Origin: Brevundimonas sp. Leaf363
GTDB taxonomy: Bacteria > Pseudomonadota > Alphaproteobacteria > Caulobacterales > Caulobacteraceae
Direction of reading: 5' to 3'
DNA length: 64,000 nucleotides
NCBI RefSeq assembly: GCF_001424025.1
Contig: NZ_LMPZ01000002.1
Location: 850,310-914,309, forward strand
The translations under genes were made by a program, and so were the position numbers. Below, piece by piece: positions 25,556 through 37,065 of the stretch. The notes under the pieces were generated by a model. That model saw nothing but the letters and a program-made list of their open reading frames with translations, had not been told where the DNA came from and made no database searches. How positions within the stretch are numbered: the first letter of the stretch is position 1; every line of letters starts with the position of its first letter.

Positions 25556-25628
25556 CCGGAAACCGACGCTAAAGGTTATTCAACCAGTCGCGCCCTAAGG
25601 ATGCTCCGTGTCTTTGGGGTGAGCGCGT

Positions 25629-28106
25629 TTGGTTCGGCTGATTTGTCTCGGCATCTGCCTTTGGTTCGGTCTGGCGGGGACGGCATTCGCGTCGGCCGCG
25701 ACCTCGCTGCCCTTCGGTCAGCCGCAGGAAGCTCTGGCGCTTTCCGTCGAGCAGCGCGCGTCTGAAACGAGCTTCGCCGCCCTGGAAGCCTTTGGCGACG
25801 ATGCGGAAAAGCGCGGCGACCGCGAAGGTCTGAACCGCCTGTACCACGTCACCTGGACCATCCAGAATCAAGGCGAGATCGATCGCGCCCGCGCCTGGAA
25901 CACGCGTCTGGCCAATGCTGCGCGGGTGCAGCGGGACGCGCGCTATGAGGATATCGCGGCGATCAACGCGCTATCGATGCGCTACGACGGCGGCGACTCA
26001 AGCGTGGTCGGCGCCATCGACGTGTTCGCCCGCCGCGGGCGTGACTGGTTCGTGCGGGCCCATGCGGCGCGTGTGGAGGCCCTGGCCCTGATCGATCAGG
26101 GGCGGCTGGGCGAGGGCCTGAAGCTGCTGACCCAGGCCCAGGCGGACATCCCCGATCACGACCCTTACGCCGCGACGGCCCAGGCCGGGGTCTGGGAAAT
26201 GGTCGGTATGGGCCTGAAGGACGTCGGCGACATCGACGGCGCCACCGACGCCTTCCGAAAGTTCGAGGTCGACTATTCCAACCCCGCCTATCCCCGCCCT
26301 GATTTCGACAGCCTGTACAATCTGACGAAAATGGCCGTCCGGGTGGGCGCGCTGAATGTCGCCCAGCGCATCTATGAGGCGCACCACAGGGCGGTCCAGC
26401 GCTCGGATCTCAGGAACCTGGCCATCTACGACGCCTCGCTCTGTGCGCTGGTGTCGGACGCGATGCAGACGCCGCAGCGCACGCTGAACTGCTTCGCCTC
26501 GTTTGGAGAAGACCTCGGGGACGCCGCCTATCTGGCGATGGACATCTTGCCGCTGCGCGCCGTGGCGCGCGCGCGACTGGGACAGACGGCGGCCGCTCGG
26601 CGCGACCTGGCCGCGCTGCAACGCCTCGAGGTCCAATCCGGTGTGAAGAACGACACCGGCGCGGTCGAGGCGGAAATTCTGTTCGCGGAAGGCAATCCCA
26701 CGCGAGCGTTCCAGCTGCTGCGGCGCCACACGGCCGAGCGTCAACTCAGCGACGCGAAAGCGTTCAGCGCCGGCGTCCACCAGGTGACGGGCGATATGCA
26801 GCTGCAGCTGAAGGAGCGGCGGGTGCAGTTGGAGACCGTGCGATCGAACGGACGGCTGCAGGCGGGCCTGCTGGTGTTCGGCGTCATCTTCCTGATCTGC
26901 ATGGTCGCGGTGATGATCTGGCAGCTGCGCCAAGGCAGGCGGTTGAAGCAGGCGCAGGCGCATGCAGAGGCCGCCAACCGCGCCAAGAGCGAGTTCCTGG
27001 CCAATATGAGCCACGAGATCCGCACGCCGCTGAACGGCGTCGTCTCCATGGCCGACACCCTGTCACGCCGCCCGCTGGACCCGGCCGAGCATGAGATGGT
27101 CGACCTGATCCGCTCGTCCGGCCACACGCTGGAACGGCTGCTGAGCGACATTCTTGATAGCGCCAAGATCGAGGCGGGCCAGGCCGAGCTGGAGACCGCG
27201 CCGTTCGACCTGCATCGCACGGTCAACGACGTCGCCCTGCTGTGGCGCGCCAAGGCCGAGGACAAGGGCGTGGCGCTGGATCTGCAGCTGGACGCAACGA
27301 CCCCGGCCTGGGTCGACGGCGACGCGGTGCGCCTGCGCCAAATCCTGACCAATCTGGTCTCCAACGCCCTGAAATTCACCGAGAAGGGCGCTGTCACCTT
27401 GGCGGTCACGGCGCGCGCCGACGGCCGCATCGGCTTCGAGGTGCGCGACACCGGCGTGGGCTTCGACGCGGCCCAGAAGAGCCGCATCTTCCAGCGCTTC
27501 CAGCAGGCCGACGGCTCGATCACGCGCCGGTTCGGCGGCACGGGCCTTGGGTTGTCCATCTCGACGGCGCTGGTCGGGCTGATGGGCGGTACGCTGGACT
27601 GTGACAGCGAGCCGGGCGTGGGCTCGGTCTTCTTCTTCGACCTGGCGATGCAATCGGTAGAGGCGGTCGAGCCCGCCATCGCGGCGGCCAGCCATGAGAT
27701 GGCCGAGCACGGCCTGCGTGTCCTGCTGGCCGACGATCACCCGGCCAACCGCAAGGTCATCGAGATCATGCTGGCGGCGACCGATATGGAGCTGACCGTG
27801 GTCGAGGACGGCGCACAGGCGGTGACGGCGTTCCAGTCCGGCGGCTTCGATCTGGTGCTGATGGACATGCAGATGCCCGTCATGGACGGCCTGACCGCGA
27901 CGCGCACCATCCGCGCTTTCGAGGCCCAGCACGCCCTGGCCCGCACGCCACTGCTGATGCTGACCGCCAACGCCATGGCCGAACACGTCGAGGCGGGCCG
28001 TCAGGCCGGCGCCGACGGCCATCTGACCAAGCCCATCACCCTGGCGGCCCTGTTCGCCGCCATCGCCGAGGCGACCGCGCCGACGGTCATGGAAGAGGCG
28101 GCGTAG
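25629..28106 (+). CDS. Hybrid histidine kinase with periplasmic TPR-like sensor and receiver domain
   Basis: An 825-residue membrane sensor. A signal-type N-terminus ([20 protein letters not shown]) is followed by about 380 residues of helical repeat sequence outside the membrane, a membrane helix near 418-438 ([19 protein letters not shown]), a HisKA domain with phospho-His about 462 in [10 protein letters not shown], an HATPase domain (N box [13 protein letters not shown] boxes RDTGVGF and GGTGLGLSI), and a C-terminal receiver with Asp about 746 in [13 protein letters not shown]. The start is a TTG at 25629, backed by GGGGTGAG six bases upstream and the signal sequence. No cognate phosphotransferase or regulator is adjacent; the signal is unknown. 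Confidence 0.9.
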   Translation: MVRLICLGICLWFGLAGTAFASAATSLPFGQPQEALALSVEQRASETSFAALEAFGDDAEKRGDREGLNRLYHVTWTIQNQGEIDRARAWNTRLANAARVQRDARYEDIAAINALSMRYDGGDSSVVGAIDVFARRGRDWFVRAHAARVEALALIDQGRLGEGLKLLTQAQADIPDHDPYAATAQAGVWEMVGMGLKDVGDIDGATDAFRKFEVDYSNPAYPRPDFDSLYNLTKMAVRVGALNVAQRIYEAHHRAVQRSDLRNLAIYDASLCALVSDAMQTPQRTLNCFASFGEDLGDAAYLAMDILPLRAVARARLGQTAAARRDLAALQRLEVQSGVKNDTGAVEAEILFAEGNPTRAFQLLRRHTAERQLSDAKAFSAGVHQVTGDMQLQLKERRVQLETVRSNGRLQAGLLVFGVIFLICMVAVMIWQLRQGRRLKQAQAHAEAANRAKSEFLANMSHEIRTPLNGVVSMADTLSRRPLDPAEHEMVDLIRSSGHTLERLLSDILDSAKIEAGQAELETAPFDLHRTVNDVALLWRAKAEDKGVALDLQLDATTPAWVDGDAVRLRQILTNLVSNALKFTEKGAVTLAVTARADGRIGFEVRDTGVGFDAAQKSRIFQRFQQADGSITRRFGGTGLGLSISTALVGLMGGTLDCDSEPGVGSVFFFDLAMQSVEAVEPAIAAASHEMAEHGLRVLLADDHPANRKVIEIMLAATDMELTVVEDGAQAVTAFQSGGFDLVLMDMQMPVMDGLTATRTIRAFEAQHALARTPLLMLTANAMAEHVEAGRQAGADGHLTKPITLAALFAAIAEATAPTVMEEAA

Positions 28107-28187
28107 CCGAGAGCGCCATCGCTTGGTAGCTTGCGCAAAGCGCGCGGGAATCCTCGTGCGCCTCACCAGCAAGCGTGAACTCAAGCT

Positions 28188-29576
28188 ATGGCAGAGCCTG
28201 TCACATTCTTTGGCTGTCAGTTGGAGGCCGGATGGGGCGGGCGTTCTGACAAAGCGGATCTGCTTGCAATCTTCGAGCATCTGAAGCCCAAGGCCTCGGC
28301 TCGTCCGATTATTAGGATCGGCGGCGATGGTGACGGCGCCTACCTGATCCCGGACGACCTCGAAGGTATCGTCGCTTGCTTCTCGCCTGGCGTCGCCAAT
28401 ACCAAGTCGTTTGAAGATACGATGGTCGATGACTACGGTATCCGCTGTCACATGTGTGATCTTTCCAGTGACGTGGAGCGTTTTCGTACTCCGCTGAAGG
28501 TTGGATCGCAGACGTTCGAAAAAAAGTGGCTGGACTTGGCGATCGACGAAAACTCGGTCACCTTAGAAGACTGGATTCGGCGTCATGAGCCCCATGGCGA
28601 CCTCCTCCTGCAAATGGATATCGAAGGCGCCGAATACAGGAACGTCATCGCAGCAGACGACAGCGTTCTATCCAGATTCCGCATCATCATCATAGAGCTT
28701 CATGGTCTGGGGCGGATGCTCCGCGATGGGGCGATGCGGGCGATCTACAAGCCCTTCTTTGAGAAGCTCGATAAAAATTTCACGTCGGTTCACGTCCACC
28801 CGAACAACAATGGCGGCATATTCAGCATCCCCGAGACGGACGTGGAGATTCCCCATACCTTGGAGATCACCTACGTCCGGAAGGACCGTATCGATGTCGG
28901 TCGGTTCGAACCGATGTTGCCGCATCCGCTAGACGTCAATTTCAACGTCCGCCGATGCCCACCTCTGTTCCTAAGTGACAATTGGCTCTCAGGGGATCGA
29001 CCGCCGGCTTCCCGCATGAAGATGCTGGAAGCAGAGCTATCTTATAAAGACTGGTTGCTCGAAGACCGCGAAAATGTGTCGCGTGAAACAGGCGCGATGA
29101 TGCTGCGGGCAATCGAGACCGCTGGGCGGCTGGATACCCAGATGAGCCGCCACGAGGATATCGAAATTGCTCACGGCCGCCCTTACTTCGGCAAAACGGG
29201 GAGCGTCTCTGGGATCCTGGCCCCGGATCCGCGCTATTTCTTCCATTCGCGTGATGCGGTCGGCGAATACATTGGCATCGATCTGGGTGCGGAGAACCCG
29301 GTCAATAGGGTTCGCATAACAAACAGGCTGGACGGATACTTTGGCCGTGCCAAGTCGTTGTTCGTGGTAATATCGAACACCAGAAGCCCTGAAGACGGCC
29401 ATGTGGTCGCTATCCCTGACATCGACGACTTCACACAGGGCAGGCTGAAGAGCCTCGACGTGGACACCGGTGGCTTGAGGGGGCGCTATGTCTTCGTGAA
29501 ATCGACCGAGCGGACCATTCTGCATCTGGCGAATGTCGAGGTGTTCGCGCGCGTGAAAGCGGGTCCGGCCGCCTAA
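28188..29576 (+). CDS. FkbM-like methyltransferase fused to a discoidin-like C-terminal domain
   Basis: A 462-residue protein. The N-terminal half (about 20-240) has methyltransferase features: [17 protein letters not shown], a glycine-rich opening, and [15 protein letters not shown], the DIEGAE block of FkbM-type enzymes. The C-terminal part (about 330-455) reads like an F5/8 type C domain ([39 protein letters not shown]). It may modify a surface glycan and bind it, but no glycan cluster is adjacent. Base composition is lower than its neighbours: 28261-28320 has 32 G+C of 60, against 42 of 60 at 27301-27360. This suggests transfer. It overlaps the convergent hemF stop by four bases. Confidence 0.7.
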   Translation: MAEPVTFFGCQLEAGWGGRSDKADLLAIFEHLKPKASARPIIRIGGDGDGAYLIPDDLEGIVACFSPGVANTKSFEDTMVDDYGIRCHMCDLSSDVERFRTPLKVGSQTFEKKWLDLAIDENSVTLEDWIRRHEPHGDLLLQMDIEGAEYRNVIAADDSVLSRFRIIIIELHGLGRMLRDGAMRAIYKPFFEKLDKNFTSVHVHPNNNGGIFSIPETDVEIPHTLEITYVRKDRIDVGRFEPMLPHPLDVNFNVRRCPPLFLSDNWLSGDRPPASRMKMLEAELSYKDWLLEDRENVSRETGAMMLRAIETAGRLDTQMSRHEDIEIAHGRPYFGKTGSVSGILAPDPRYFFHSRDAVGEYIGIDLGAENPVNRVRITNRLDGYFGRAKSLFVVISNTRSPEDGHVVAIPDIDDFTQGRLKSLDVDTGGLRGRYVFVKSTERTILHLANVEVFARVKAGPAA

Positions 29577-30457
29577 GGCCACTTCACCTCTGGCGGCATG
29601 CTGCTGAGGATCGATTCGACGTTGCCGCCGGTCTTCAGGCCAAAGGTGGTGCCGCGGTCGTAGAGCAGGTTGAACTCGACGTAGCGGCCGCGGCGGATCA
29701 GCTGTTCCTTGCGTTCCCCGGCGGTCCAGGGCTCGTTCATGCGACCGCGGACGATCTGGGGATAGACGTCGAGGAAGGCCTTTCCCACGTCCTGAGTGAA
29801 GGCGAAGTCGGCCGCCCAGTCGCCGGTATCGTGGTGGTCGTAGAATATGCCGCCCGTGCCGCGCGGCTCGTTTCGATGGGCAAGCCAGAAGTATTCGTCG
29901 CACCACTGTTTGTAGCGGTCGTAGCGGTCCCCGTGGGCGTCGCAGGTGGCCTTCATCGCGCCGTGGAAGGCGATGGTGTCGGGATGATCTTGCCGCCGGT
30001 CGGCGTCCAGCACCGGCGTCAGGTCGCCGCCGCCGCCAAACCAGCCCTGGGTGGTGGCGATGAAGCGGGTGTTGAAGTGCACCGCCGGCACGTGCGGGCT
30101 GCGCGGGTGGACGATCAGGCTGATGCCGGTGGCGAAGAAGCGCGGATCCTCGGCGGCGCCCGGCACGTTCCTGGCGTAGTCGGCGGGAAAGGTCCCGTGA
30201 ACGGTCGAGCAGTGGACGCCGGCCTTTTCGAACAGCCGGCCGTGCAGCATGCCCATGACGCCGCCGCCGCCCTCGGGCCGGGACCAGGCGGTGCGCTCGA
30301 AGCGGCCGGGCTCGCCAGGGAAGAGGGCCGGATCGGCCGCGTCCTCCAGCGCCTCCAAGGCGACGTGAAGCTGGTCGCGCAGGCTTTCGAACCAGGCCTT
30401 CGCCTCGGCGCGGTGGTCTTCAATGGCGGTGGGGGCGGTCATCAGCGCTTGATACAT
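29573..30457 (-). CDS. hemF: Oxygen-dependent coproporphyrinogen III oxidase
   Basis: A 294-residue enzyme that decarboxylates coproporphyrinogen III to protoporphyrinogen IX with O2 in haem synthesis. Strong family blocks are [45 protein letters not shown], and near the end [20 protein letters not shown]. The start at 30457 has GGAGAG six bases upstream; the frame stays open further but is not conserved. It is divergent from the dipeptidase gene. Haem made here feeds the bc1 complex encoded a few kilobases away. Confidence 0.95.
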   Translation of the reverse strand: MYQALMTAPTAIEDHRAEAKAWFESLRDQLHVALEALEDAADPALFPGEPGRFERTAWSRPEGGGGVMGMLHGRLFEKAGVHCSTVHGTFPADYARNVPGAAEDPRFFATGISLIVHPRSPHVPAVHFNTRFIATTQGWFGGGGDLTPVLDADRRQDHPDTIAFHGAMKATCDAHGDRYDRYKQWCDEYFWLAHRNEPRGTGGIFYDHHDTGDWAADFAFTQDVGKAFLDVYPQIVRGRMNEPWTAGERKEQLIRRGRYVEFNLLYDRGTTFGLKTGGNVESILSSMPPEVKWP

Positions 30458-30597
30458 GGCGGGCTCTCCAAGGGAAGGCCGCTGTGCGCCCGAATGGGGC
30501 AGGGGGCTTTGATCTGGATCAGAGGGCGAGGCGGATCGCCGCCTTGCGCGGGGTGGTGACACCGCAGAGGGTAGGCGGTCGTTGCAGGAGTTTTTCG

Positions 30598-31851
30598 ATG
30601 GTGCGCACCGCCCTGGTGACATTGGCCGCTCTGGCGCTGGCCGGAGAGGCCGCTGCGCAGACCGCCTCCGAGGCGCGGGTGCGGCGCATCCTGGAGCGGA
30701 CGCCGCTGATCGACGGGCACAACGATCTGCCGTGGGCGCTGCATGGCGAGTGGGGCAACGATCCCGTCGCGGTCGATCTGCGCCAAAATCAGGTCGCCAA
30801 TCCCGTGCTGCTGCACACCGACATTCCGCGCCTGCGGGCCGGCGGTGTCGGAGCGCAGTTCTGGTCGGTCTATGTGCCGGCGGCGCTGACGCCCGTGCAG
30901 GCCGCCAAGCAGACCTTCGAGCAGATCGACACCGTCCGGCGCCTCGTAGCGGCCTACCCCGACACCTTCGAACTGGCCACGACGGCGGCCGATATCGAAC
31001 GCGTCCACCGGGCGGGCCGGATCGCCAGCCTGATGGGAATGGAGGGCGGCTATTCGATCGACGATTCGCTGGGTTTGCTGCGCCAGTTCCATGCGGCGGG
31101 CGCGCGCTACATGACGCTGACGCATTCGAAGACGACGACCTGGGCGGACAGCGCAACCGACGCGCCCAGGTGGGACGGGCTCAATCCGTTCGGCGAGGCG
31201 GTGGTGCGCGAGATGAACCGGCTGGGGATGATGGTGGACCTCAGCCACGTCTCCGAAGCGACGATGATGGACGCCATGCGGGTGTCGGACGCGCCGGTGA
31301 TCTTCTCCCACTCCTCGGCCCGGGCCGTGACGGGCCATGCGCGCAATGTGCCCGACAGCGTGCTGCGGATGATGCCGGAGGACGGCGGGGTGGTGATGGT
31401 CACCTTCGTGCCAGGCTTCATCAATGAGGACGTGCGGGCCTGGAACGCGGCCAAGGCTGCGGAGGAGGCGCGGCTGAAGACGCTGAACCCCGGCGACCCG
31501 GCGGCGGTCACGGGCGGGCTGGAGGCGTGGACGGCGGCCCATCCGGTCCCGCACGCGACGATCGCGGACATCGTGGCCCACATCCAGCATGTGCTGGACG
31601 TGGCGGGGATCGACCACGTCGGGCTGGGCGGCGACTTTGACGGCATCACCTCGACGCCCGACGGCGCCAGCGGGGTGGACGCCTACCCGGCCATCCTGGC
31701 GGCGCTGATGGAGGCGGGTTGGAACGAGGCGGACATCCGCAAGATCGCCGGCCAGAACGTGCTGCGGGTCATGCGGGCGGTGGAGGCGGTGGCCGAGGCC
31801 AAGCGGGATGAGCCGCCGGGGATGGCGACGAACGCGGCGATCGCGCCCTAA
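30598..31851 (+). CDS. Membrane (renal-type) dipeptidase, family M19
   Basis: A 417-residue exported zinc dipeptidase. The signal peptide [20 protein letters not shown] ends near AQT. The M19 fold shows the metal pair: HND in [12 protein letters not shown], Glu in [11 protein letters not shown], and the two later His in VDLSHVSE and FSHSSARAV, then GGDFDGI at the end. The ATG at 30598 has AGGAG seven bases upstream, which rules out the longer upstream frame. It probably processes dipeptides in the periplasm. Its stop overlaps the convergent trmL stop. Confidence 0.9.
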   Translation: MVRTALVTLAALALAGEAAAQTASEARVRRILERTPLIDGHNDLPWALHGEWGNDPVAVDLRQNQVANPVLLHTDIPRLRAGGVGAQFWSVYVPAALTPVQAAKQTFEQIDTVRRLVAAYPDTFELATTAADIERVHRAGRIASLMGMEGGYSIDDSLGLLRQFHAAGARYMTLTHSKTTTWADSATDAPRWDGLNPFGEAVVREMNRLGMMVDLSHVSEATMMDAMRVSDAPVIFSHSSARAVTGHARNVPDSVLRMMPEDGGVVMVTFVPGFINEDVRAWNAAKAAEEARLKTLNPGDPAAVTGGLEAWTAAHPVPHATIADIVAHIQHVLDVAGIDHVGLGGDFDGITSTPDGASGVDAYPAILAALMEAGWNEADIRKIAGQNVLRVMRAVEAVAEAKRDEPPGMATNAAIAP

Positions 31852-32294
31852 AACGCGTTCGTCTGCCGCAATCCCTCCCACAGAGCGATGCCGGCGCTGA
31901 CCGACAGGTTCAGCGAGCGGGCGTCGGGGCGAATCGGGATGACGACGCGGGCGTCGGCGGCGGCGTGGACGTGGTCAGGCGCGCCGGAGGTCTCCTTGCC
32001 GAAGAGCAGGGTGTCGTCCGACTCGAATCGGAAATCCGCCAGCGATGTCGCGCCCTTGGTGGTGAACAGCACAAGCCGTCCGGCGTGGCGGCTGGCCTGG
32101 AACGCGTCCCAGTCCTGGTGCCGCGTCATATGCGCGAGCGGGCCGTAGTCGAGCGCGGCGCGCTTCATGGCGCGGTCGTCGAAGCGGAAGCCGACGGGCT
32201 CGATTACGTCCAGTCCGACGCCGAAGCAGGCCGACAGACGGATGCAGGCTCCGACATTCTGCGGGATGTCCGGTTGAAAAAGGGCGAGGCGCAT
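31848..32294 (-). CDS. trmL: tRNA (cytidine(34)-2'-O)-methyltransferase TrmL
   Basis: A 148-residue SPOUT enzyme that methylates the ribose of wobble base 34 in certain leucine tRNAs. The N-terminal RLALFQPDIPQNVGACIRLS and the knot region LLFGKETSGAPDHVH, VVIPIRPDARSLNLSVSAGI are the family signature. The ATG at 32294 gives the typical start; upstream codons are not conserved. It is a single gene on the minus strand between the dipeptidase and the pet operon. Confidence 0.93.
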   Translation of the reverse strand: MRLALFQPDIPQNVGACIRLSACFGVGLDVIEPVGFRFDDRAMKRAALDYGPLAHMTRHQDWDAFQASRHAGRLVLFTTKGATSLADFRFESDDTLLFGKETSGAPDHVHAAADARVVIPIRPDARSLNLSVSAGIALWEGLRQTNAF

Positions 32295-32488
32295 TCTAAG
32301 GCCCTCATACGCGCGGCCAGGGGGTCTGTCGCGGTCTGAATTGCGAGCGTTTCGCAAGAAGCGTCAGCAGGTTGCGGCCAAAGGCCGGGATTTCGGACCG
32401 AGGGCTTTCCCAAGGGCTTCGCGCCCAGTTTTGTGCCGACTTTCGGACGCCGCTTCCCCGGCGCCCTGCGGCCTTCGAGAGGTGAAAC

Positions 32489-33046
32489 GTGACCGAATCG
32501 GTCGTGCATGCCGAAGACCCGCACGGGCCTGAGGGCGGCGATCCCAATCGCCGGGACTTCATCCACATCGCGGCGGGCGCCGCGGCGGTCGGCGCCGGCG
32601 TGATGATCGCCTGGCCGCTGATCAACCAGATGAACCCGGCCGCCGACACCCTGGCGCTGGCGTCCATCGAGTTCGACATGGCCAAGGTCCAGGAAGGCCA
32701 GCAGGTCGTCATCAAGTGGCAGGGCAAGCCGGTGTTCGTGCGCTATCGCACCCCGGCCGAGCTGACCCGGGTCAAGGCGGACGATCACGCCGCCGGCCTG
32801 AAGGAGCCGCAGACGGACGCCGAGCGCACCAAGCCGGGCCACGAGAAATACCTGGTGGTGCTGGGCAACTGTACGCACCTGGGCTGCATCCCGACCTTCG
32901 GCGCCGGTGATTACGGCGGCTGGTTCTGCCCGTGCCACGGCTCGCACTACGACGCGTCGGGCCGGATCCGTAAGGGGCCGGCGCCCAAGAACCTGATCGT
33001 TCCGGAATACGCATTCCTGACCGACGCCCGCATCAAGATCGGCTGA
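32489..33046 (+). CDS. petA: Ubiquinol-cytochrome c reductase iron-sulfur (Rieske) subunit
   Basis: A 185-residue Rieske protein of the cytochrome bc1 complex. The Tat-type anchor is [20 protein letters not shown]. The [2Fe-2S] cluster ligands are seen in CTHLGCIP and [12 protein letters not shown], with the paired Cys of the disulfide. The start is GTG at 32489, with GAGAGGTG just upstream. It is the first gene of petABC, 14 bases before petB. The 194 bases upstream hold the promoter region, where I see no clear motif. Confidence 0.95.
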   Translation: MTESVVHAEDPHGPEGGDPNRRDFIHIAAGAAAVGAGVMIAWPLINQMNPAADTLALASIEFDMAKVQEGQQVVIKWQGKPVFVRYRTPAELTRVKADDHAAGLKEPQTDAERTKPGHEKYLVVLGNCTHLGCIPTFGAGDYGGWFCPCHGSHYDASGRIRKGPAPKNLIVPEYAFLTDARIKIG

Positions 33047-33060
33047 GGACGAACCGAGAT

Positions 33061-34389
33061 ATGAGCGAGCACGAAAGCACCTACGTCCCCAAGACCGGCA
33101 TCGAGAAGTGGCTGGACAGCCGCCTTCCGATCATCCGGTTCGGCGCCGACTACATGTCGCTGCCGACGCCGCGGAACCTGAACTACTGGTGGACCTTCGG
33201 CGGCATCCTGGCCCTTTGCCTGATGACGCAGATCGCCACCGGCATCGTTCTGGCGATGCACTACACGCCCAACACGGCGATGGCCTTCGAGTCGGTCGAG
33301 CGCATCATGCGTGACGTTAACGGCGGCTGGCTGATCCGTTACGTGCACGCCAACGGCGCGTCGATGTTCTTCATCGCCGTCTACCTGCACATGCTGCGGG
33401 GCCTGTACTACGGGTCCTACAAGGCGCCGCGCGAGATGATCTGGATCATCGGCTGCCTGATCTTCTTCCTGATGATCGCGACGGCCTTCCTCGGCTACGT
33501 CCTTCCGTGGGGCCAGATGTCCTACTGGGGCGCCGAGGTCATCACCAACCTGATCGGGGCCATCCCGGGCATCGGCGAGCCGATCCTGATCTGGCTGCGC
33601 GGCGGTCCGGCGATCGACAACGCGACGCTGAACCGGTTCTTCTCGCTGCACTATCTGCTGCCCTTCGTGATCCTCGGCTGCGTGGTGCTGCACCTGTGGG
33701 CGCTGCACTCGGCGGGCCAGAACAACCCCGTCGGCATCCTGATCCCCAAGGATCGGGAGAAGAAGGATCTGCTGCCCTTCCACCCGTATTTCACGGTCAA
33801 GGACGGCTTCGCGATCATCCTGTTCCTGATGCTGTTCGCCCTGTTCGTCTTCTTCATGCCGAACGCCCTGGGTCACGCCGACAACTACATCCCGGCCAAC
33901 CCGCTGCAGACGCCGGCGCACATCGTGCCCGAGTGGTACATGCTGCCCTTCTACGCGATCCTGCGGGCGGTCCCCGACAAGTTCGGTGGCGTGGTCGCCA
34001 TGTTCGGCGCCATCGGCGTGCTGTTCGTCCTGCCTTGGCTGGACACGTCGCGGGTGCGCTCGATGCGCTATCGCCCGACCATGAAGGTCTTCTTCCTGAT
34101 CTTCCTGGTGGTGGGCGTCGGTCTGGGCTGGTGCGGCGGGCAACTGCCTGACGCGCAGGTCATCCCGGGCATGCCCAGCTTCAACGTCTTCGACGGCCAG
34201 CTGAACAGCTATCTGTGGCTGACGCGCCTGTTCACCGCCTACTATTTCGCCTTCTTCTTCATCATCATGCCGGTGGTGGGTCTGAAGGAGACGCCGTTGC
34301 CGATCCCGGCGACGATCGCCGAACCGGTGCTGACGGGCGCACACGCTCACGACGCCGCCGTCTACGCCTCGCCCGAGAAGAAGGGCTGA
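33061..34389 (+). CDS. petB: Cytochrome b subunit of the bc1 complex
   Basis: A 442-residue di-haem cytochrome b, the quinol-oxidising membrane core of complex III. Haem ligands are in the two long hydrophobic helices ([24 protein letters not shown] and the second pair near [21 protein letters not shown]). The Qo-site PEWY motif is present in [12 protein letters not shown]. Length is normal for alphaproteobacteria. It lies between the Rieske and cytochrome c1 genes. Confidence 0.96.
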   Translation: MSEHESTYVPKTGIEKWLDSRLPIIRFGADYMSLPTPRNLNYWWTFGGILALCLMTQIATGIVLAMHYTPNTAMAFESVERIMRDVNGGWLIRYVHANGASMFFIAVYLHMLRGLYYGSYKAPREMIWIIGCLIFFLMIATAFLGYVLPWGQMSYWGAEVITNLIGAIPGIGEPILIWLRGGPAIDNATLNRFFSLHYLLPFVILGCVVLHLWALHSAGQNNPVGILIPKDREKKDLLPFHPYFTVKDGFAIILFLMLFALFVFFMPNALGHADNYIPANPLQTPAHIVPEWYMLPFYAILRAVPDKFGGVVAMFGAIGVLFVLPWLDTSRVRSMRYRPTMKVFFLIFLVVGVGLGWCGGQLPDAQVIPGMPSFNVFDGQLNSYLWLTRLFTAYYFAFFFIIMPVVGLKETPLPIPATIAEPVLTGAHAHDAAVYASPEKKG

Positions 34390-34394
34390 GACGC

Positions 34395-35273
34395 ATGACC
34401 CTGACCTGGAAAGCTCCCGTGGCCGTCAAGACCCTCGTCGCCGCCATCGCCTCGCTCGGCCTGATCGCCTCGGCCGCTCCGGCCCTGGCGGCCGGCGGCG
34501 CGCATGAACTGAAGTCGGGCGGTTTCTCGTTCGAGGGGCCGTTCGGCGCCTTCGATCAGGGCCAGCTGCAGCGCGGCTACAAGGTCTACCGCGAGGTCTG
34601 CGCCTCGTGCCACTCCATGAACCTGATGCACTTCAGGAACCTGGGGGACGCGACGGGCCCGTTCTACGATTCGCACTATCCGAACCCGAACGAGAACCCG
34701 GTGATCAAGGCGCTGGCCGCCGAGATCCAGGTGCCGGACATCGACAGCGAGACCGGCGAGCCGATGCAGCGCAACGCCACGACCGCCGACAAATTCCCGT
34801 CGCCGTATCCCAACGCCACGGCCGCCGCCGCGGCCAACGGCGGCGCGGCGCCGCCGGACCTGTCGGTCATGGCCAAGGCTCGCCATGGCGGGGCCGACTA
34901 CATCTACTCGCTGCTGACGGGCTATCACACGCCGCCGGCCGGCCTGCAGATCCATGCCGGCCAGAACTACAACGCCTATATGGCGGGCGACCTGACGCCG
35001 TTCTGGAGCGGTGACAAGGCTCACGTTCCGCCCGGCGGCTTCATCGCCATGCCGCCGCCGCTGCGCCAGGCCGGCCAGGTCACCTATGACGATGGCACCA
35101 ACGCCAGCGTCGATCAGATGGCCAAGGACGTCGCCGCCTTCATCGCCTGGTCCTCGGACCCGCACGCCACGGCGCGCAAACAGGCCGGCGTCGGCGTGAT
35201 GATCTTCCTGCTGCTGTTCGCGGGCCTGACCTACGCCAGCTACCGTCGGATCTGGAAGGGCATTGCCCACTAA
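34395..35273 (+). CDS. petC: Cytochrome c1 subunit of the bc1 complex
   Basis: A 292-residue cytochrome c1. A signal peptide (VKTLVAAIASLGLIASAAPALA) is followed by the haem motif CASCH in YREVCASCHSMN, the APPDLSVMAKARHGGADYIY block and a C-terminal membrane anchor (VGVMIFLLLFAGLTYASYRR). It passes electrons to cytochrome c in the periplasm. The ATG at 34395, five bases after the petB stop, is the only sensible start. A strong terminator follows, closing petABC. Confidence 0.95.
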   Translation: MTLTWKAPVAVKTLVAAIASLGLIASAAPALAAGGAHELKSGGFSFEGPFGAFDQGQLQRGYKVYREVCASCHSMNLMHFRNLGDATGPFYDSHYPNPNENPVIKALAAEIQVPDIDSETGEPMQRNATTADKFPSPYPNATAAAAANGGAAPPDLSVMAKARHGGADYIYSLLTGYHTPPAGLQIHAGQNYNAYMAGDLTPFWSGDKAHVPPGGFIAMPPPLRQAGQVTYDDGTNASVDQMAKDVAAFIAWSSDPHATARKQAGVGVMIFLLLFAGLTYASYRRIWKGIAH

Positions 35274-35298
35274 GGGCGGCGCCTTCCGACAAAGCTTC

Positions 35299-35330
35299 AA
35301 GCCCGCCGCGATCGTCGCGGCGGGCTTTTT
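35299..35330 (+). terminator. Rho-independent terminator of petABC
   Basis: An 11-bp GC-rich perfect stem (AGCCCGCCGCG / CGCGGCGGGCT) with loop ATCGT is followed by TTTT. Confidence 0.92.
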
Positions 35331-35405
35331 GCTGGCCGAGGCGCCGCATCGACATGGGGCGGCCGGGCGCCTAGGGTCCGGCCTTCGCTTCAGTTCGGGT
35401 ATGCC

Positions 35406-37061
35406 ATGCGTCTGATCTCCTCGCTCGCCGTCCTTGCCGCCGTCGCCTTGAGCGCCTGCGCCACGACCTCGGGGGGCGACGCGGCCACGCCCGTCTTCGA
35501 CGCCGCGCGGCTGTCCGAGCATATTCGCGTCCTGTCGGATGACGGCTTCGAGGGTCGGGGCATCGCCACGCCGGCCGAGGCCAAGGTGATCGAATATCTG
35601 TCGGCCCAGTATGCGGCGGCCGGCTTCCAGCCCGGCGGCACGGACGGCGGCTGGACACAGGCGGTGACGCTGAACCGCTTCGCGGCGTCCAACATCCACG
35701 CGTCGCTGGGCCTGGGCGACTGGAGCCTGCCGATGACGCAGGGCCGCGAGGTCGCCATCTCGACCCGCCGCCCGGCCGAGCACGTCAGCCTGAAGGACGC
35801 GCCGCTGGTCTTCGTCGGCTACGGCGTCAAGGCGCCCGAGCGTCACTGGGACGACTTCAAGGGTCAGGACCTGCGCGGCAAGATTCTGGTGGTGCTGATC
35901 AACGACGCGGACTTCGAAGACCCGTCGCTGGACACCTTTGGCGGCCGGGCCATGACCTACTACGGCCGATGGACCTACAAGTATGAAGAGGCGGCGCGGC
36001 AGGGTGCGGCGGGGGTGCTGATCGTCCATGAGACGGCGCCGGCGTCGTACGGCTGGACCACGGTCGCCAACTCCTGGGGCGGGCCGCAGTTCGACATCGT
36101 GCGCGCCGACGCGGCAAGCGAGCGCGTGCCGGTCGAGGCGTGGATCCAGCGCGACGTGGCGGTGGACCTGTTCCACCGCGCGGGGCTCGATTTCGAGGCG
36201 TTGAAGGTTCAGGCGCGCAGCCGCGACTTCCAGCCTGTGGCCCTTCCGGGCGCGTCGTTCAGCACCGAGTTCGACGTGGCGACCACGGCGTCGACCACCC
36301 ACAACGTCATCGCGCGCCTTCCGGGCGCGGTCCATCCGGACGAGACCATCCTCTACACGGGCCACTGGGACCACATCGGCACGGGCGAGCCGGACGCGAC
36401 CGGCGACCGCATCTTCAACGGCGCCGTCGACAACGCGTCGGGCCAGGCCGGCCTGATCGAGCTGGCCCGTGCCTTCGGCCGCGGCCCGCGTCCGGCACGC
36501 TCGATCGTCATGATCAGCTTCACCGCCGAGGAAAGCGGGCTGCTGGGCTCGGAGTTCTACGCCGCCAATCCGGTCTATCCGCTGGAGACGACGGTCGCCG
36601 GCTTCAACATCGACTCGATGAATGTCGCCGGGCGCATGAGCAAGGTCGGCATCGTCGGCGCGGGCCAGTCCGATCTGGACGCCCTGGTTACAGCCGCTGC
36701 GGCGGCCCAGGGTCGTGAGGCCGAAGGCGAGGCCAACCCGGCGGGCGGCTCATACTATCGTTCGGACCACTTCCCCCTGGCCAAGCGCGGCGTGCCGATG
36801 GCCTATCTCAAGCCGGCCGGCGATTTTCTGGACGAGCCGATCGCGGAGCGCGCGGCCATGGTCGCCGAGTACAGCCGTAGCCGTTACCACCAGGCGGCGG
36901 ACGAGTGGTCGCCCGATTGGGACTACACCGGCATGATCCAGGACCTGTCGCTGATCTATGGCGTCGGCCGCGACCTGGCGAACAGCCGCGACTGGCCGGG
37001 CTGGCGCACAGGTTCAGAGTTCGGCCCGGTGCGGGCGCGCACAGCCTCGGCGCGCGACTGA
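35406..37061 (+). CDS. M28 family metallopeptidase lipoprotein (first of a tandem pair)
   Basis: A 551-residue zinc peptidase anchored as a lipoprotein: the signal MRLISSLAVLAAVALSACAT ends in a lipobox LSAC. A PA-type insert lies around residues 130-270, then the M28 core (about 290-500) with metal ligands His and Asp in LYTGHWDHIG, Asp in AVDNASGQAG, Glu pair in TAEESGLLGS, Asp in FNIDSMN and His in SYYRSDHFPLA. It probably trims peptides in the periplasm or outer membrane. The paralogue follows five bases after its stop. Confidence 0.9.
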   Translation: MRLISSLAVLAAVALSACATTSGGDAATPVFDAARLSEHIRVLSDDGFEGRGIATPAEAKVIEYLSAQYAAAGFQPGGTDGGWTQAVTLNRFAASNIHASLGLGDWSLPMTQGREVAISTRRPAEHVSLKDAPLVFVGYGVKAPERHWDDFKGQDLRGKILVVLINDADFEDPSLDTFGGRAMTYYGRWTYKYEEAARQGAAGVLIVHETAPASYGWTTVANSWGGPQFDIVRADAASERVPVEAWIQRDVAVDLFHRAGLDFEALKVQARSRDFQPVALPGASFSTEFDVATTASTTHNVIARLPGAVHPDETILYTGHWDHIGTGEPDATGDRIFNGAVDNASGQAGLIELARAFGRGPRPARSIVMISFTAEESGLLGSEFYAANPVYPLETTVAGFNIDSMNVAGRMSKVGIVGAGQSDLDALVTAAAAAQGREAEGEANPAGGSYYRSDHFPLAKRGVPMAYLKPAGDFLDEPIAERAAMVAEYSRSRYHQAADEWSPDWDYTGMIQDLSLIYGVGRDLANSRDWPGWRTGSEFGPVRARTASARD

Positions 37062-37065
37062 GCCG

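Noticed and set aside
32947..34350. Long antisense frame over petB
   Set aside because: Low-complexity His/Gln/Arg/Asp-rich translation opposite cytochrome b; no start signal.
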